This document shows, in pieces, positions 26,905 through 35,976 of a stretch of DNA of 64,000 nt. Both the position numbers and the translations under genes were made by a program. How positions within the stretch are numbered: the stretch's first letter is position 1; every line of letters starts with the position of its first letter. Origin of the DNA: UBA11986 sp963734955 (GTDB taxonomy: Bacteria > Bacteroidota > Ignavibacteria > UBA10030 > UBA6906). The DNA lies in NCBI GenBank assembly GCA_963734955.1, contig CAVTJO010000005.1, positions 372,001 to 436,000 on the forward strand. The letters run 5' to 3'. The notes under the pieces were generated by a model that was not told the origin of the DNA, did not search any database, and saw nothing but the letters and a program-made list of their open reading frames with translations.

Positions 26905-27522
26905 ATGAGGATGTATTATCCTGCGGTTCCAATGCTTGCGTTTCTACTAGCGCTTCCGGTCGAGCCTTCCCGCGCAATGAATGCGCATGTCGATGATGCT
27001 GCGCCCGACTTTACTCTCACCGATAGTAATGGAGCGAACCACTCCCTTTCCGACTACCAGGGGAAATGGGTCGTGTTGGAGTGGGTGAATTTCGGCTGTC
27101 CGTTCGTCCGCAAGCACTACGACAGTGGCAACATGCAGAACCTGCAGAAGACGTACACAGCCAAAGGTGTTGTGTGGCTCTCGATCTGTTCCTCAGCGCC
27201 CGGCAAGCAGGGCTACTTCGATGGCGATGAGCTGAAGACGGAGATTAAACACAATGGATCGCTCGCGACCGCCTACCTGATTGACGCCGATGGCACAGTC
27301 GGTAGAATGTACGAGGCCAAGACCACACCCCACATGTATATTATCAACCCCCAAGGTGTGCTCGTCTATGCCGGCGGAATTGACAACATTGCCTCCACCG
27401 ACAAAGATGACATTGCAAGGGCGACCAACTATGTGAAAGAGACGCTCGATGCCGGATTCGCAGGCAGGGAGATTGCTATGAAAGGAAGTAGACCCTACGG
27501 ATGTTCGGTAAAGTATAAATAG
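26905..27522 (+). CDS. Exported redoxin/peroxiredoxin-like protein
   Basis: A 205-residue protein with a signal peptide (cleavage probably after SRA), then an AhpC/TSA-type thioredoxin fold: APDFTLTDSNGANHSLSDYQG, WVNFGCPFVRKHYD, TPHMYIINPQGVLVYAGGID. Only one cysteine stands at the active site (GCPF), so it is not a CxxC thioredoxin. A second cysteine lies in a C-terminal PYGCSVKY motif and could be a resolving residue. The ATG at 26905 is chosen for its TGAGGT site. A terminator follows. Confidence 0.8.
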   Translation: MRMYYPAVPMLAFLLALPVEPSRAMNAHVDDAAPDFTLTDSNGANHSLSDYQGKWVVLEWVNFGCPFVRKHYDSGNMQNLQKTYTAKGVVWLSICSSAPGKQGYFDGDELKTEIKHNGSLATAYLIDADGTVGRMYEAKTTPHMYIINPQGVLVYAGGIDNIASTDKDDIARATNYVKETLDAGFAGREIAMKGSRPYGCSVKYK

Positions 27523-27550
27523 CGACGGACGAATAGTTCGGTGCTGTCCG

Positions 27551-27587
27551 ACCCTCTTCGATGACAACGGAGAGGGTTTTCTTTTCT
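27551..27587 (+). terminator. Rho-independent terminator after the redoxin gene
   Basis: ACCCTCT (27551-27557) pairs with AGAGGGT (27571-27577), followed by a T-rich run TTTTCTTTTCTT. Confidence 0.75.
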
Positions 27588-27618
27588 TCACTCCTCTCTC
27601 GGGAAATGTCAACCAAGC

Positions 27619-27650
27619 CTTGACATTCATGCTCTCCCGCAGTAGTTTTA
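27619..27650 (+). promoter_or_regulatory. Bacteroidota-type promoter candidate for efp
   Basis: CTTG (27619-27622), 20 bases, TAGTTTTA (27643-27650), 50 bases before the ATG at 27701. The same region also carries TTGACA (27620-27625), so a sigma-70 reading with a poor -10 is possible. Confidence 0.45.
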
Positions 27651-27700
27651 GTCACCGCCTGTTTCTTTCTATCCGATCAGATCGATTTCGGAGGTCTATC

Positions 27701-28275
27701 ATGGTACTCGCCTCGGAAGTAAAAGAAGCGACTGCTCTTCAACTGGACGGCAAAATATGGAAGGTGCTCGAAGTAGTGCATCATGCAGGAAGCGGACAAA
27801 TGCACGGCTTCATCGAGTTGAAGCTCAAGGATGTTCGCTTTGGCCATTTCGCGGACCGCCGGTTTAAACACACCGAGCACCTGGACGACATCGACCTCAG
27901 AAAGCGACAGATGGAATATCTTTATTCCGACAATGATGCAAGCTATTTCATGGATCCGGAGACGTTCGAGCAGGTAAATGTAGCAAGAGCCGCCATTGGT
28001 ACAGCCGTGAAGTTTATGAAGGAGGGAATGAAGATCACCGTTGAACTCCTCGGCGAGGAAGCCGTGACAATCCAATTCCCGAAGGTGGTTGAGTTGAAGA
28101 TTGCTTCAACCGGCCCGGGCATTCGCAGCGGTCATGACGCAAGTACAATGAAACCCGCAACACTTGAGAACGGCATGAGATTCAGGTCCCTCAATTCGTT
28201 GAGACGGGCGATTCAGTCCACGTGGACACGGAGAAAGTCAGATACCTGGATCGCGTGACGATCAGAAGAGTGTGA
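27701..28275 (+). CDS. efp: Elongation factor P-like protein, C-terminal domain frameshifted
   Basis: Ribosome-bound factor that relieves stalling at polyprolines. The ATG at 27701 gives the usual EF-P N-terminus (MVLASEVKEATALQLDGKIW). Domains I and II read normally up to GHDASTMKPATLENGM near 28176. From there the correct third domain is in another frame, as IQVPQFVETGDSVHVDTEKV, ending at 28275. Restoring one G (ATGAG to ATGGAG) joins them into about 191 residues. As written, the frame runs on to 28258 with an unrelated tail. The tip of domain I reads HAGSGQMHG, so the residue normally modified (Lys34 in E. coli) aligns with serine. Confidence 0.85.
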
Positions 28276-28344
28276 CATGATCTCAGTAGAAGGACGACGC
28301 GAGGCGCGACTCGAGGAACGTCATGAAAGGACCGCTCCAGTCAG

Positions 28345-29448
28345 CTAGACTTTTTTCAGAACTATGATCGACAGATCATCATGAACTCTTCCTTCACCAA
28401 CAAACCGATCGATCTCTGCAACCAGCCGATCGCCCACCTGTTCTGCGCGAAGACCGCCAAGCCCGGGTAATAAATCAAATAGTCGCTGATCACCGAGGAA
28501 CTCACCCGCTTCGTTCTGTGCTTCCGTCAATCCATCCGAATAGACCAGCAAGAGGTCGCCGCTTGCCAGATCCAGCCGCCGTTCATCCAGAGTCGTCTCG
28601 GGCATGATGCCGAGAGCGACTCCTCCCTTCTCCATCCTCTCAACCCTTCCTCCCTTTAGAATCAACGGTGGAATGTGTCCTGCATTGAGATATCGAACAG
28701 TCCCTGATTCTGGCGCGAGCTCAATATAGACCAGCGAAGCAAAAATATTGCGGAGACTGTCCCGCCAGAATATCTGGTTCAGTTTCCTCCCCAGATCGCC
28801 GAGTGAATCAGCGTCTGACGTCAATGCTCTGAGCGTCGACTGGAGCTTTGCGGCAAGAAGTGCTGCGCTCAGGCCTTTGCCGGCAATATCACCTATTGCC
28901 ACGCCAAACCTCGTTTCAGAGATTCTTATGAAATCCACGAGATCACCACCAACTTCATTCGCCGAGCGTGTGAAAAGCCACAGATCCCAACCCGGGACGC
29001 GTGGGTCCTGTTGAGGCATCAATGCCTGCTGGACTGCACGGCCCGCTCGCAGCTCATCATGTGCCACGAGCTTGTCCTTCAGCTCCAGCATCAAGACAAA
29101 CAGAATGGCGAGAATTCCCATTCCATTGGTATCTGGCTGAACCTGAACATGCTTATCTACATAGATTATTGTCCGCGAGAAAACCACGAGCAGAATTCCC
29201 ACAACAAGGATGATCCTCCGCGCAGGAGTGAGTTTGAAAAACATGCTCTTGAGAAGCCACCAGGCAAGTAGGACCCAACGTTTCACCACTCCCATCTCCT
29301 TTAAGCGCTTGCGCCGCTCCTCCTCCAGCATATACTCCCGTAGCTCCTCGAAGTCGCGACGGACAGTCCGCCCAAAGTCACCACGCCTCAAATCCTGGCG
29401 TATTGTTCCAATGATCTTGGGTTCTGAGGAATTGCTATTTGTGGCCAT
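28345..29448 (-). CDS. PP2C-type (SpoIIE/RsbU) serine phosphatase, membrane-anchored
   Basis: A 367-residue protein. The N-terminal 110 residues hold a charged helix and two to three membrane segments (around residues 52-90 and 108-122). The catalytic PP2C domain follows with metal-binding aspartates in GGDLVDFI, VAIGDIAGKGLSAAL, LLLVYSDGLTEAQN and HDDLSIIVL. Such phosphatases usually switch anti-sigma or anti-anti-sigma factors, but no partner is adjacent. The start at 29448 (MATNSN) is a judgement; an in-frame codon 66 bases earlier is also possible. Confidence 0.85.
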   Translation of the reverse strand: MATNSNSSEPKIIGTIRQDLRRGDFGRTVRRDFEELREYMLEEERRKRLKEMGVVKRWVLLAWWLLKSMFFKLTPARRIILVVGILLVVFSRTIIYVDKHVQVQPDTNGMGILAILFVLMLELKDKLVAHDELRAGRAVQQALMPQQDPRVPGWDLWLFTRSANEVGGDLVDFIRISETRFGVAIGDIAGKGLSAALLAAKLQSTLRALTSDADSLGDLGRKLNQIFWRDSLRNIFASLVYIELAPESGTVRYLNAGHIPPLILKGGRVERMEKGGVALGIMPETTLDERRLDLASGDLLLVYSDGLTEAQNEAGEFLGDQRLFDLLPGLGGLRAEQVGDRLVAEIDRFVGEGRVHDDLSIIVLKKV

Positions 29449-29797
29449 AGTAAGCTCTATGATGGTGTCAGTCTCTTGTACGTTCAAGACTCGCCTGAGT
29501 TCCGTTTGACACAAGATAGCGGGCTTTCGGTCGCCGGATGAGCACTGATTTCATCATTGTCCATTGTTTTCAGCCCCATCGCGACGTGCTGTTGCCTGGC
29601 TGCAATGCGACCCACGGGTCATGATACACCTCTTCACCAAGGGTATGCCGGACGCGTAGAGGATTGGAGAGGGAGTCTTTGAAGAAGAATCGATGGATCG
29701 TGGGATGGCAACCCTGTCTACCCGGTTGTTCGCCCATCAATCTAAGCCGAATGATCTGATGCTGATCGAACAGATCGGTGGCTAATCGAGATACACG
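29449..29797. other. Intergenic stretch without recognised features
   Basis: About 350 bases between the phosphatase start and the stop of the TPR gene upstream on the same strand. I see no credible reading frame, hairpin or RNA gene. It must carry the phosphatase promoter, but no clear motif stands out. Confidence 0.5.
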
Positions 29798-30406
29798 TCA
29801 GTGCTTCAGGGAACGCCTGAGGTTTGCAAGCAGCTCGTCTGCCTTTGCACCCTCGTGAGGCGGGGCTAGCTCTTTGTATTTGTCCAGCGTTGCAAGAGCG
29901 GAGGGGTAATCGTCGTTGAGCGCGTGGACGAGCCCGAGGTTGAAATACAGGTTTGCAAACCCAGGCTCAACCTCGGCCGCAAGTTCGTAGTGCATTCGCG
30001 CAAGCCGGACTTCTCCCTCTTCAAGATACAGGTTGCCCAGATTGTAATGGGATTCGAAGTGGCGTGGATCATGTTCGAGTGACTTGGTGAAGCAATCAAA
30101 CGCCCTCGCCACCCGGCCTGCCTTCGATTCAAGAATCCCGAGGTTACAGTACGCATCCGCCACGCTATCACCCTGGGCAATGGCGTTGCGGTAGGCGTCT
30201 TCCGTCCGTTCGTCCTTCCGTTCATCGAGAAGCAGCGCTTCCTCAAACGGGCTGATGTCCGCAGGCAGGCGAAGGACCTGAGCCCCCGATGAATGAAAGA
30301 GACTCAACTGGTCCCGCTGGCCCGCACCATCTTTCTTGCGTTTCTTTACCCTCTCAAAGTCAAACTTGACCGGCGGCTTTGGAGAGAACTGAAGTACTTT
30401 ACCCAT
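29798..30406 (-). CDS. TPR-repeat cytoplasmic protein
   Basis: A 202-residue protein with no signal peptide. A basic N-terminal 45 residues (KRKKDGAGQRDQ) is followed by three to four tetratricopeptide repeats (AYCNLGILESKAGRVARAFD, SHYNLGNLYLEEGEVRLARM, LYFNLGLVHALNDDYPSALA). It is the last gene of the minus-strand end-joining neighbourhood, 75 bases downstream of ku. Function unknown; a protein-interaction role is inferred. Confidence 0.75.
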   Translation of the reverse strand: MGKVLQFSPKPPVKFDFERVKKRKKDGAGQRDQLSLFHSSGAQVLRLPADISPFEEALLLDERKDERTEDAYRNAIAQGDSVADAYCNLGILESKAGRVARAFDCFTKSLEHDPRHFESHYNLGNLYLEEGEVRLARMHYELAAEVEPGFANLYFNLGLVHALNDDYPSALATLDKYKELAPPHEGAKADELLANLRRSLKH

Positions 30407-30481
30407 GATTTCTTTTTTGAGCCCGAAGCGAGTTACCGGGTGATCGTCGAAGCTGAAACGTACCCGGCTCTGCGATGACTC

Positions 30482-31342
30482 CTACGCGGCCTTCACTTTC
30501 CTGGATTTGGTCTTTCCGTTTGTGGCAACGGCCTTCTTCTTCTCGCCTGTTGCTTTTTCCATCGGTTTTTTCTGAGACTTTGCCTGCTCGATGCTCTGTT
30601 TCAGCGCTGCCATGATATCAACTACCGGCTTCACTTCCTCTTCCACCGTGATGATCTGCTTCCCTTCGATTTTCGCCTCGATCATCTCACGCAGCGCATC
30701 GTAATACTTGTCTGTGAGATCGAGCTTCTTCAGGGTCGTCGTCATCGACTCGACAAGACTGCGCGCAAGCTTGAGCTGGTCCTTGTCCGCGGTCTTGCCA
30801 TCGAGCTGGGGTACTTCGCTGATCTTCCGAACCTCATTAGGCGAACGGAGTTTGTAGAGCACAATGCCATTCTCCTGAGGGGCAATCATCACCACATCCT
30901 CTCTGTCACGGAGCACGACTTTCCCAATCCCCATCTTGCCGGTCTCTTTCAATGCACCGGCAAGAAGTGAATAGGCTTTCACAGCGACAGGCCCATCGGG
31001 TCCGGCATAATACGGTGACTCGTACAGAGTCGGATGCACTTCCTTCGCCTCGATGAATCCCTCAATCTCGATGATCTTCGTGCTCTTCAGCTTGATCTTG
31101 TCGAGATCTTCCTTCTCAACAATCACGAACCGCTCGGGCTCATACGGGTAGCCTTTCACAATCTCCTCGGTTTTGACAACCTTGTTGCATTTCTTGCAAC
31201 GTTTGTCGTAGCCAATCGGACCGTTGTCCTCTTTATGGAGCTGGTTAAAGCTGATCTTCTGATCCGTATCCACGGCGTTGTAGATACGGACAGGAATTGT
31301 CACCAGCGAAAAGCGAATGTGACCTTTCCAGATAGCTCGCAT
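30482..31342 (-). CDS. ku: Ku DNA end-binding protein
   Basis: Binds double-strand break ends and recruits LigD in bacterial non-homologous end joining. The 286-residue protein has the bacterial Ku core (RAIWKGHIRFSLVTIPVRIY at the start, a CKKCNKVVKTEEIVKGY segment, and VDIMAALKQSIEQ at the end of the core). A basic lysine-rich C-terminal tail of about 30 residues follows, as in many bacterial Ku proteins. ligD lies 2.3 kb upstream on the same strand. Confidence 0.95.
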   Translation of the reverse strand: MRAIWKGHIRFSLVTIPVRIYNAVDTDQKISFNQLHKEDNGPIGYDKRCKKCNKVVKTEEIVKGYPYEPERFVIVEKEDLDKIKLKSTKIIEIEGFIEAKEVHPTLYESPYYAGPDGPVAVKAYSLLAGALKETGKMGIGKVVLRDREDVVMIAPQENGIVLYKLRSPNEVRKISEVPQLDGKTADKDQLKLARSLVESMTTTLKKLDLTDKYYDALREMIEAKIEGKQIITVEEEVKPVVDIMAALKQSIEQAKSQKKPMEKATGEKKKAVATNGKTKSRKVKAA

Positions 31343-31399
31343 GAGACCTCCAAGAGATGTGAAGGAACAATATTAAACCCACGTCCATAGAGACTGTAA

Positions 31400-31407
31400 C
31401 AAATATA
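31400..31407 (-). promoter_or_regulatory. Possible -7 box upstream of ku
   Basis: TATATTTG on the minus strand is a perfect TAnnTTTG, 57 bases before the ku ATG. No TTTG/CTTG is found at the expected distance, so it is only half a promoter. Confidence 0.3.
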
Positions 31408-31444
31408 TGATTATTCCTGGATTTCTTCCATTGCTTCCCTCGTG

Positions 31445-32089
31445 TCAATGCACCGCTACCTTGTTGAGCATTGAGTCGACGTTACCGACAATTCCAGGTT
31501 CCCAGCCCTTCCATTGCAGGCGCTCAACGACAAGAGAGTTTGTTATACCCAACTGATACCAATGCGAAAGTTCACTTGCATCCAGCTCGGAAAGCCCGAT
31601 TTCGAATGAGTCTGCAAGTATCGGCGGAACTTTTCCGGCCAGCCACGCCAGAACTGTGAACTTGTACTCACCGGGGGAGGTGATGGAGAAGTGGTCATCG
31701 TTTTGCGATGCCTTGAACAACAATTGTTTGCTTGTTTCTGACCGGCCCGGAATCGTCACCGCGCCGGACATGGATTCGTCTTGCGGCTCTCCTCGCTCAT
31801 TGATTCTCTGGAATGCATACGGTCCAAGAAGGTAGCCCTCGTTGGCGCCGGCACGTCGTACGAGAAGCCCAAGCCGCTCCACAACCGCAAGCCTGGCCCC
31901 ATTGTTGGACATGCTCAGAGACATTGCGACTGACGCTCTCCCTGCGACATCGTGGAATATGTAGATTGAGGATCCGGCGATAATACGCGTTTCTGGAGGG
32001 CGGAGTACGGTGAGATAAAATGAAAGGGATGAAATGCCAATGGCAAGCACCGAGATCGCGATAGAAAGCCTTTCCTTTAGCGTTTTCAT
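31445..32089 (-). CDS. Membrane-anchored hypothetical protein
   Basis: A 214-residue protein with an N-terminal membrane segment (about residues 8-28) and an otherwise beta-rich extracytoplasmic part. I recognise no family. It sits between DUF486 and ku on the same strand. Nothing in it suggests nucleic-acid work, so its place among the end-joining genes may be incidental. Confidence 0.65.
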   Translation of the reverse strand: MKTLKERLSIAISVLAIGISSLSFYLTVLRPPETRIIAGSSIYIFHDVAGRASVAMSLSMSNNGARLAVVERLGLLVRRAGANEGYLLGPYAFQRINERGEPQDESMSGAVTIPGRSETSKQLLFKASQNDDHFSITSPGEYKFTVLAWLAGKVPPILADSFEIGLSELDASELSHWYQLGITNSLVVERLQWKGWEPGIVGNVDSMLNKVAVH

Positions 32090-32220
32090 GTTCCTCCGAG
32101 ATTGAGCGGATCAATAGAGCAATCGGCAGTACCTCCACTGACAACGCCATATTCCCGGGAGGGTCGGATAGGAATCTCCTCTCGCTTATGGCAGGCGTTC
32201 GTGCAACAACTACGATGGAG

Positions 32221-32562
32221 TCAGGCTCGGAAGACAAAATACACGGCGCCGAGGAGACACAAACCCGCCCACAGATAATCCAACTTCACCGGCTGGTGCA
32301 TGTACAGAACTGCAAAAGGAATGAACACTGAGAGAGTGATAATCTCCTGGAGGATTTTCAGCTGTGACAGACTTAACGCCGTATAGCCGATTCGATTGGC
32401 GGGGACTTGAAGGAGATATTCGAACAACGCGATGCTCCAACTTGCAAGTGCAGCGACGTACCATTTTCGATCGTTGAGATTCCGAAGGTGAGCATACCAG
32501 GCAAACGTCATGAACACATTCGAGCACACAAGAAGCAGCGAAGTTCGAAGAATCACCGGCAT
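32221..32562 (-). CDS. DUF486 family small membrane protein
   Basis: A 113-residue protein with four predicted membrane helices, matching the DUF486 family (TSLLLVCSNVFMTFAWYAHL, WSIALFEYLLQVPANRIGY, SQLKILQEIITLSVF, PVKLDYLWAGLCLLGAVYF). It resembles half of a drug/metabolite transporter. I use the ATG at 32562, which has AGAAGGG at good distance, rather than earlier codons. The function is unknown. Confidence 0.85.
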   Translation of the reverse strand: MPVILRTSLLLVCSNVFMTFAWYAHLRNLNDRKWYVAALASWSIALFEYLLQVPANRIGYTALSLSQLKILQEIITLSVFIPFAVLYMHQPVKLDYLWAGLCLLGAVYFVFRA

Positions 32563-32638
32563 ATACATCCCTTCTGATGTTGGTGAAATTGATGTCTTGT
32601 GGTTCAATCAACGCCGGCCAAGACGGCAAGTGGTCGGC

Positions 32639-33007
32639 CTAAGCCTGTCGAATACGCGTATCGATGTTGTATCCCCGGTCGCCGAATGGCTGAAGCTTCT
32701 CAAGCCATATTTGTTCCAGCAGCGTCAGTTCATCGTTCAAATTGAAGTTCGGGTCGTCCGTAACCTTCACCTCTTCGAGAATCTCAAATACGAACTTGTC
32801 AGCGCCGAACTCATTCCAGTCCTCCTGCAGCATCCCATTACGATGCTTGCCAATCGTCAGCATGAACTTGTGACTGTTCAGCGGCCCTTCGAGGTTCAAG
32901 CTGCTGCCGAGCAACACCTTCCCGTTGGCGGTATTCTTCACCTGGAAAACACCGGCAGGTTTCTTGCGCTCTTTGTATTCCCTCTTGAGGTCCTGCTTTG
33001 ACGTCAT
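32639..33007 (-). CDS. GIY-YIG-like nuclease family protein
   Basis: A 122-residue protein of the small GIY-YIG-related group often found in FCB bacteria. The strand-turn-strand core PAGVFQVKNTANGKVLLGSS replaces the canonical GIY/YIG pair, and an arginine-containing helix with a late glutamate (LTLLEQIWLEKL) follows. Nuclease activity is uncertain because the GIY tyrosines are not conserved. It lies between DinB and DUF486 genes in the ku-ligD neighbourhood. Confidence 0.75.
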   Translation of the reverse strand: MTSKQDLKREYKERKKPAGVFQVKNTANGKVLLGSSLNLEGPLNSHKFMLTIGKHRNGMLQEDWNEFGADKFVFEILEEVKVTDDPNFNLNDELTLLEQIWLEKLQPFGDRGYNIDTRIRQA

Positions 33008-33053
33008 CGTTCCTTTCCTTTAAGGATCTTCTTCTTGTCTTCCGGGAGAAATG

Positions 33054-33518
33054 TTACGCAAGGAAGCGCTCAATTTGTCGCCGATGACGAAGCACATGAA
33101 CGATGGCGTGCTCGAGCAACTGCTCAAGGTTCTCCGGCCCCCACTGCGATTGAATCTGGATTGCCAGGATCCGATCATTACTGTAGTGCCATCGGTCATC
33201 CAACGTCTTGGCGGTATACGAGAGCATCAGCCCGAGTTGATCCAAACTTTCACTCCGAGAAAGAATCCGAAATGCGTAACTCTCCGAGGGTACAGACAAT
33301 GCATTCCGGGCACGATTCGCGTAACCATAGCCGGAATTGACGACATGACTCATGATCGTTTGAATTGAACGACAGTGTTCATCATGAGTTTCCTTGTCGC
33401 GGACGAGTTCGAAAGCAACATCTGTGATTCGATTCAGAATCGCCGCAAGATCTCCCGATGCCCGCTCGTACTCATCCATAAGGGCACCGAGCGCACCTAT
33501 GCGATACTCCTTGGTCAT
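33054..33518 (-). CDS. DinB family protein
   Basis: A 154-residue four-helix protein of the DinB/YfiT metalloenzyme-like superfamily. It shows HCRSIQTIMSHVVNSGYGYA early, and HAIVHVLRHRRQIERFL at the C-terminus, which supplies histidines for the usual metal site. Not the DNA polymerase of the same name. Many members act in thiol metabolism or stress. It has its own promoter candidate and heads the run of small genes leading to ku. Confidence 0.8.
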   Translation of the reverse strand: MTKEYRIGALGALMDEYERASGDLAAILNRITDVAFELVRDKETHDEHCRSIQTIMSHVVNSGYGYANRARNALSVPSESYAFRILSRSESLDQLGLMLSYTAKTLDDRWHYSNDRILAIQIQSQWGPENLEQLLEHAIVHVLRHRRQIERFLA

Positions 33519-33552
33519 GACATGCTCCCGATGTGCGATTATTCAGATTTGC

Positions 33553-33584
33553 AGAAAGTAAAGAAACCCCGGACTGATAACAAA
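33553..33584 (-). promoter_or_regulatory. Promoter candidate for the DinB-to-ku gene run
   Basis: On the minus strand TTTG (33584-33581), 20 bases, TACTTTCT (33560-33553), 35 bases before the DinB ATG. The -7 half is weaker than elsewhere. Confidence 0.4.
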
Positions 33585-33630
33585 CCAACCTCGCTACTGC
33601 ATGAGCCGCGTTCATTGGACGAATTTCCTT

Positions 33631-35976
33631 TTACATGTCCGGCCTCATGCGCACAAACACCGGTTCCCTCAACATCTCGTCTTTTGTTATTGAAGCATAT
33701 TGCACCTCGCACACAAGCTTCGGCTCGATCCAGGTTGTGCTGGCATCATCAAGGGGTTTTTCTTCAATCGGGCGCTTCGTTGTTTTTTGTTTCTTGAGAT
33801 CGGAGAAGATTTCCTTCATGAGTTTTGAATCGAACCCGGTCCCGACCTTCCCAACGTATTTCAGATTCCCGTCCTTCACCATCCCTATCTGGAGGGCCCC
33901 AAATAGGGGTTCCCTGTCACCTTTGCCCCTAGTATAACCGATGATGATGCAATCGACTGTCTGTCTGGTCTTGATCTTCAGCCACTGTGAGCTTCGTTTC
34001 CCGGGTTGGTATGTACTGGTCTTCTCCTTCGCAATGATGCCCTCGAGTCCCATGGCAGCAGCAGCCTTGAACAACTCGCCGCCTTCTTCCACAGTCTCGC
34101 TCACCCGGTACGGCGTGCCCCTTTTGATTGCGTCCTTGAGCCACGCCCGCCGACGTACAAGCGGTTCGTTGACAATCGGCCGGCCATCGAGATAAAGACA
34201 ATCGAACACATAGCACACAACCGGGTACTTGGCCCTGGCCCGTTCAATCGCACTTTCTGTCGCTTGCTGAAGGCGATGAATCACATGTTTGAACACCGGC
34301 TTTCCACCCTCATCCAAACACACGATCTCGGCATCGAACAATGCTGATGACGCACGGAACGCTTCCTCCGGAGCGAGGAGTTCGGGAAACTTCGCAGTGA
34401 TATCATGCTGGTTGCGGCTGCGTATCTTTATCACCCCCTCGTCCAGCGAAATGAGAGCCCGAATTCCATCCCACTTCACTTCAAACAGATACCCTTCGGA
34501 CTCAGGCGGCCTTTCCTGAGAGTCGGCCAGCATGGGTTCTATTTCGTCTCGCAAGAAGTCAACCTGTGGCTTGTCCACCCTCTGCACAATCCATTCGTTT
34601 TCCTTCGTCTTGTGAGTGCTGTACTCGGCATTGAGCTCCTTGCTTTGCAGCCGGAAATAAAAGCCCCCTTTCTTTTCCTTGGTGATCGCATACTTGCCCC
34701 TCGCATATATCCACATATCGCCGCCACCGTACTGACCTTTCGGAATCGTCCCCTCGAAGTTGAGATACTCAAGCGGATGATCTTCTGTTGCAACCGCGAG
34801 GCGAATGATCCCCGGCCGCGGTGGCAATCCCTTGGGTACTGCCCATGACTTCAATGTGCCTTCCTGTTCCAGTCGCAGATCGTAGTGCAATCGAGTTGCG
34901 TGATGGCGATGTACGACAAAGGCGTTGCCTTCACCTATTGCCACAGCAGCGGGAGGCTCGGGAGTCCTTTCGAAGCTTCTCTTTTCTTCATATTTCTTCA
35001 GCGTTTCAGGAGTCTTGTGTCTCTTCGAAGGCTTGAGGGTTTTGATCTCCTTCACTGACTTTCGTTCGGTATGCAACGGGGAGGCATACGCCGCAATCCC
35101 TTCCCAGGCATCACCATCATGAACAACACGCTCAGGGACAGTTTTCAGATCGAACGCCGAGGGACTCGCCACCTTCTCGAGCTCCTCCCAGTGCAGTGGG
35201 GTGGATACAGTCCCACCCGGCAATCCTCTGACACTGTACGCCGCAACAATCGTCTGATATGTTCTGTTGCGGTAAATATCAACCAACACCCGACCCTTGC
35301 GATGTTCCTTCTTGATGTGAAGAGTCGCCGAAGTACCGTGTGATTCAACAAAAGGGGTTGCGACCGCCTTGGCTGCCTCGAAGACTTTGTCGAACGTCCA
35401 TTTCGGTTCGATGGGAACTACAACGTGAAGTCCCTTTCTTCCCGTAGTCTTCACAAAGGGATGATAGCCATACCCGTCGAGATGTTCCTTGAATTCGGCG
35501 GCAAGCTCAGCAACTTGTGGGAATTTGAAGTTCTCCGGCGGGTCGAAGTCGAACACCATGTAGTCGGGGTTGTCAAACTTGGGTGAACGGCAATGCATCT
35601 GGTGTAATTCAATGCAGGCGAGATTGGCAAGCCAGACAAGCGTGGCCTCCTCGGTTGCAATGACATAATCGATCTTCTTCTCCTTCCCTCCATCGCTTTC
35701 ATTATCCTCACCGCCAAGCATGACATGTTCAATCCACGCAGGCGCCCATTCGGGCCTGTTCTTCTGGAAGAATTTCTCTCCTGTGATCCCATCAGGAAAT
35801 CGCACCAGCGACAGAGGCCGACCCTTGACATGGGCAAGGATGGTGGGCGCGACCTTGAGATAGTACTCGATGAGTTCCGCCTTTAGAATATGGTCATCGG
35901 GATAGAGGATTTTGGAGAGGTTCGAGAGCTCAATCCTCCGCTTACCCACCTGGGCTACCTGTGATGTACGGGCCAT
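33631..35976 (-). CDS. ligD: DNA ligase D, POL-PE-LIG architecture
   Basis: Three-domain end-joining enzyme of 781 residues. Residues 1-310 are the primase-like polymerase domain (KILYPDDHILKAELIEYYL, MVFDFDPPENF with catalytic aspartates, KTTGRKGLHVVVPI). Residues about 345-495 are the 3'-phosphoesterase (FVVHRHHATRLHYDLRLE). Residues about 505-781 are the ATP-dependent ligase with the nucleotidyl-accepting lysine in FEVKWDGIRALI and LEGIIAKEKTSTYQPGKRS. The domain order matches the mycobacterial form rather than the Pseudomonas PE-LIG-POL form. It works with Ku, encoded 2.3 kb downstream on the same strand. Confidence 0.95.
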   Translation of the reverse strand: MARTSQVAQVGKRRIELSNLSKILYPDDHILKAELIEYYLKVAPTILAHVKGRPLSLVRFPDGITGEKFFQKNRPEWAPAWIEHVMLGGEDNESDGGKEKKIDYVIATEEATLVWLANLACIELHQMHCRSPKFDNPDYMVFDFDPPENFKFPQVAELAAEFKEHLDGYGYHPFVKTTGRKGLHVVVPIEPKWTFDKVFEAAKAVATPFVESHGTSATLHIKKEHRKGRVLVDIYRNRTYQTIVAAYSVRGLPGGTVSTPLHWEELEKVASPSAFDLKTVPERVVHDGDAWEGIAAYASPLHTERKSVKEIKTLKPSKRHKTPETLKKYEEKRSFERTPEPPAAVAIGEGNAFVVHRHHATRLHYDLRLEQEGTLKSWAVPKGLPPRPGIIRLAVATEDHPLEYLNFEGTIPKGQYGGGDMWIYARGKYAITKEKKGGFYFRLQSKELNAEYSTHKTKENEWIVQRVDKPQVDFLRDEIEPMLADSQERPPESEGYLFEVKWDGIRALISLDEGVIKIRSRNQHDITAKFPELLAPEEAFRASSALFDAEIVCLDEGGKPVFKHVIHRLQQATESAIERARAKYPVVCYVFDCLYLDGRPIVNEPLVRRRAWLKDAIKRGTPYRVSETVEEGGELFKAAAAMGLEGIIAKEKTSTYQPGKRSSQWLKIKTRQTVDCIIIGYTRGKGDREPLFGALQIGMVKDGNLKYVGKVGTGFDSKLMKEIFSDLKKQKTTKRPIEEKPLDDASTTWIEPKLVCEVQYASITKDEMLREPVFVRMRPDM

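Noticed and set aside
33054..33518. DNA polymerase IV (the other protein called DinB)
   Set aside because: The protein is a 154-residue helical DinB/YfiT-superfamily member without any Y-family polymerase motif.
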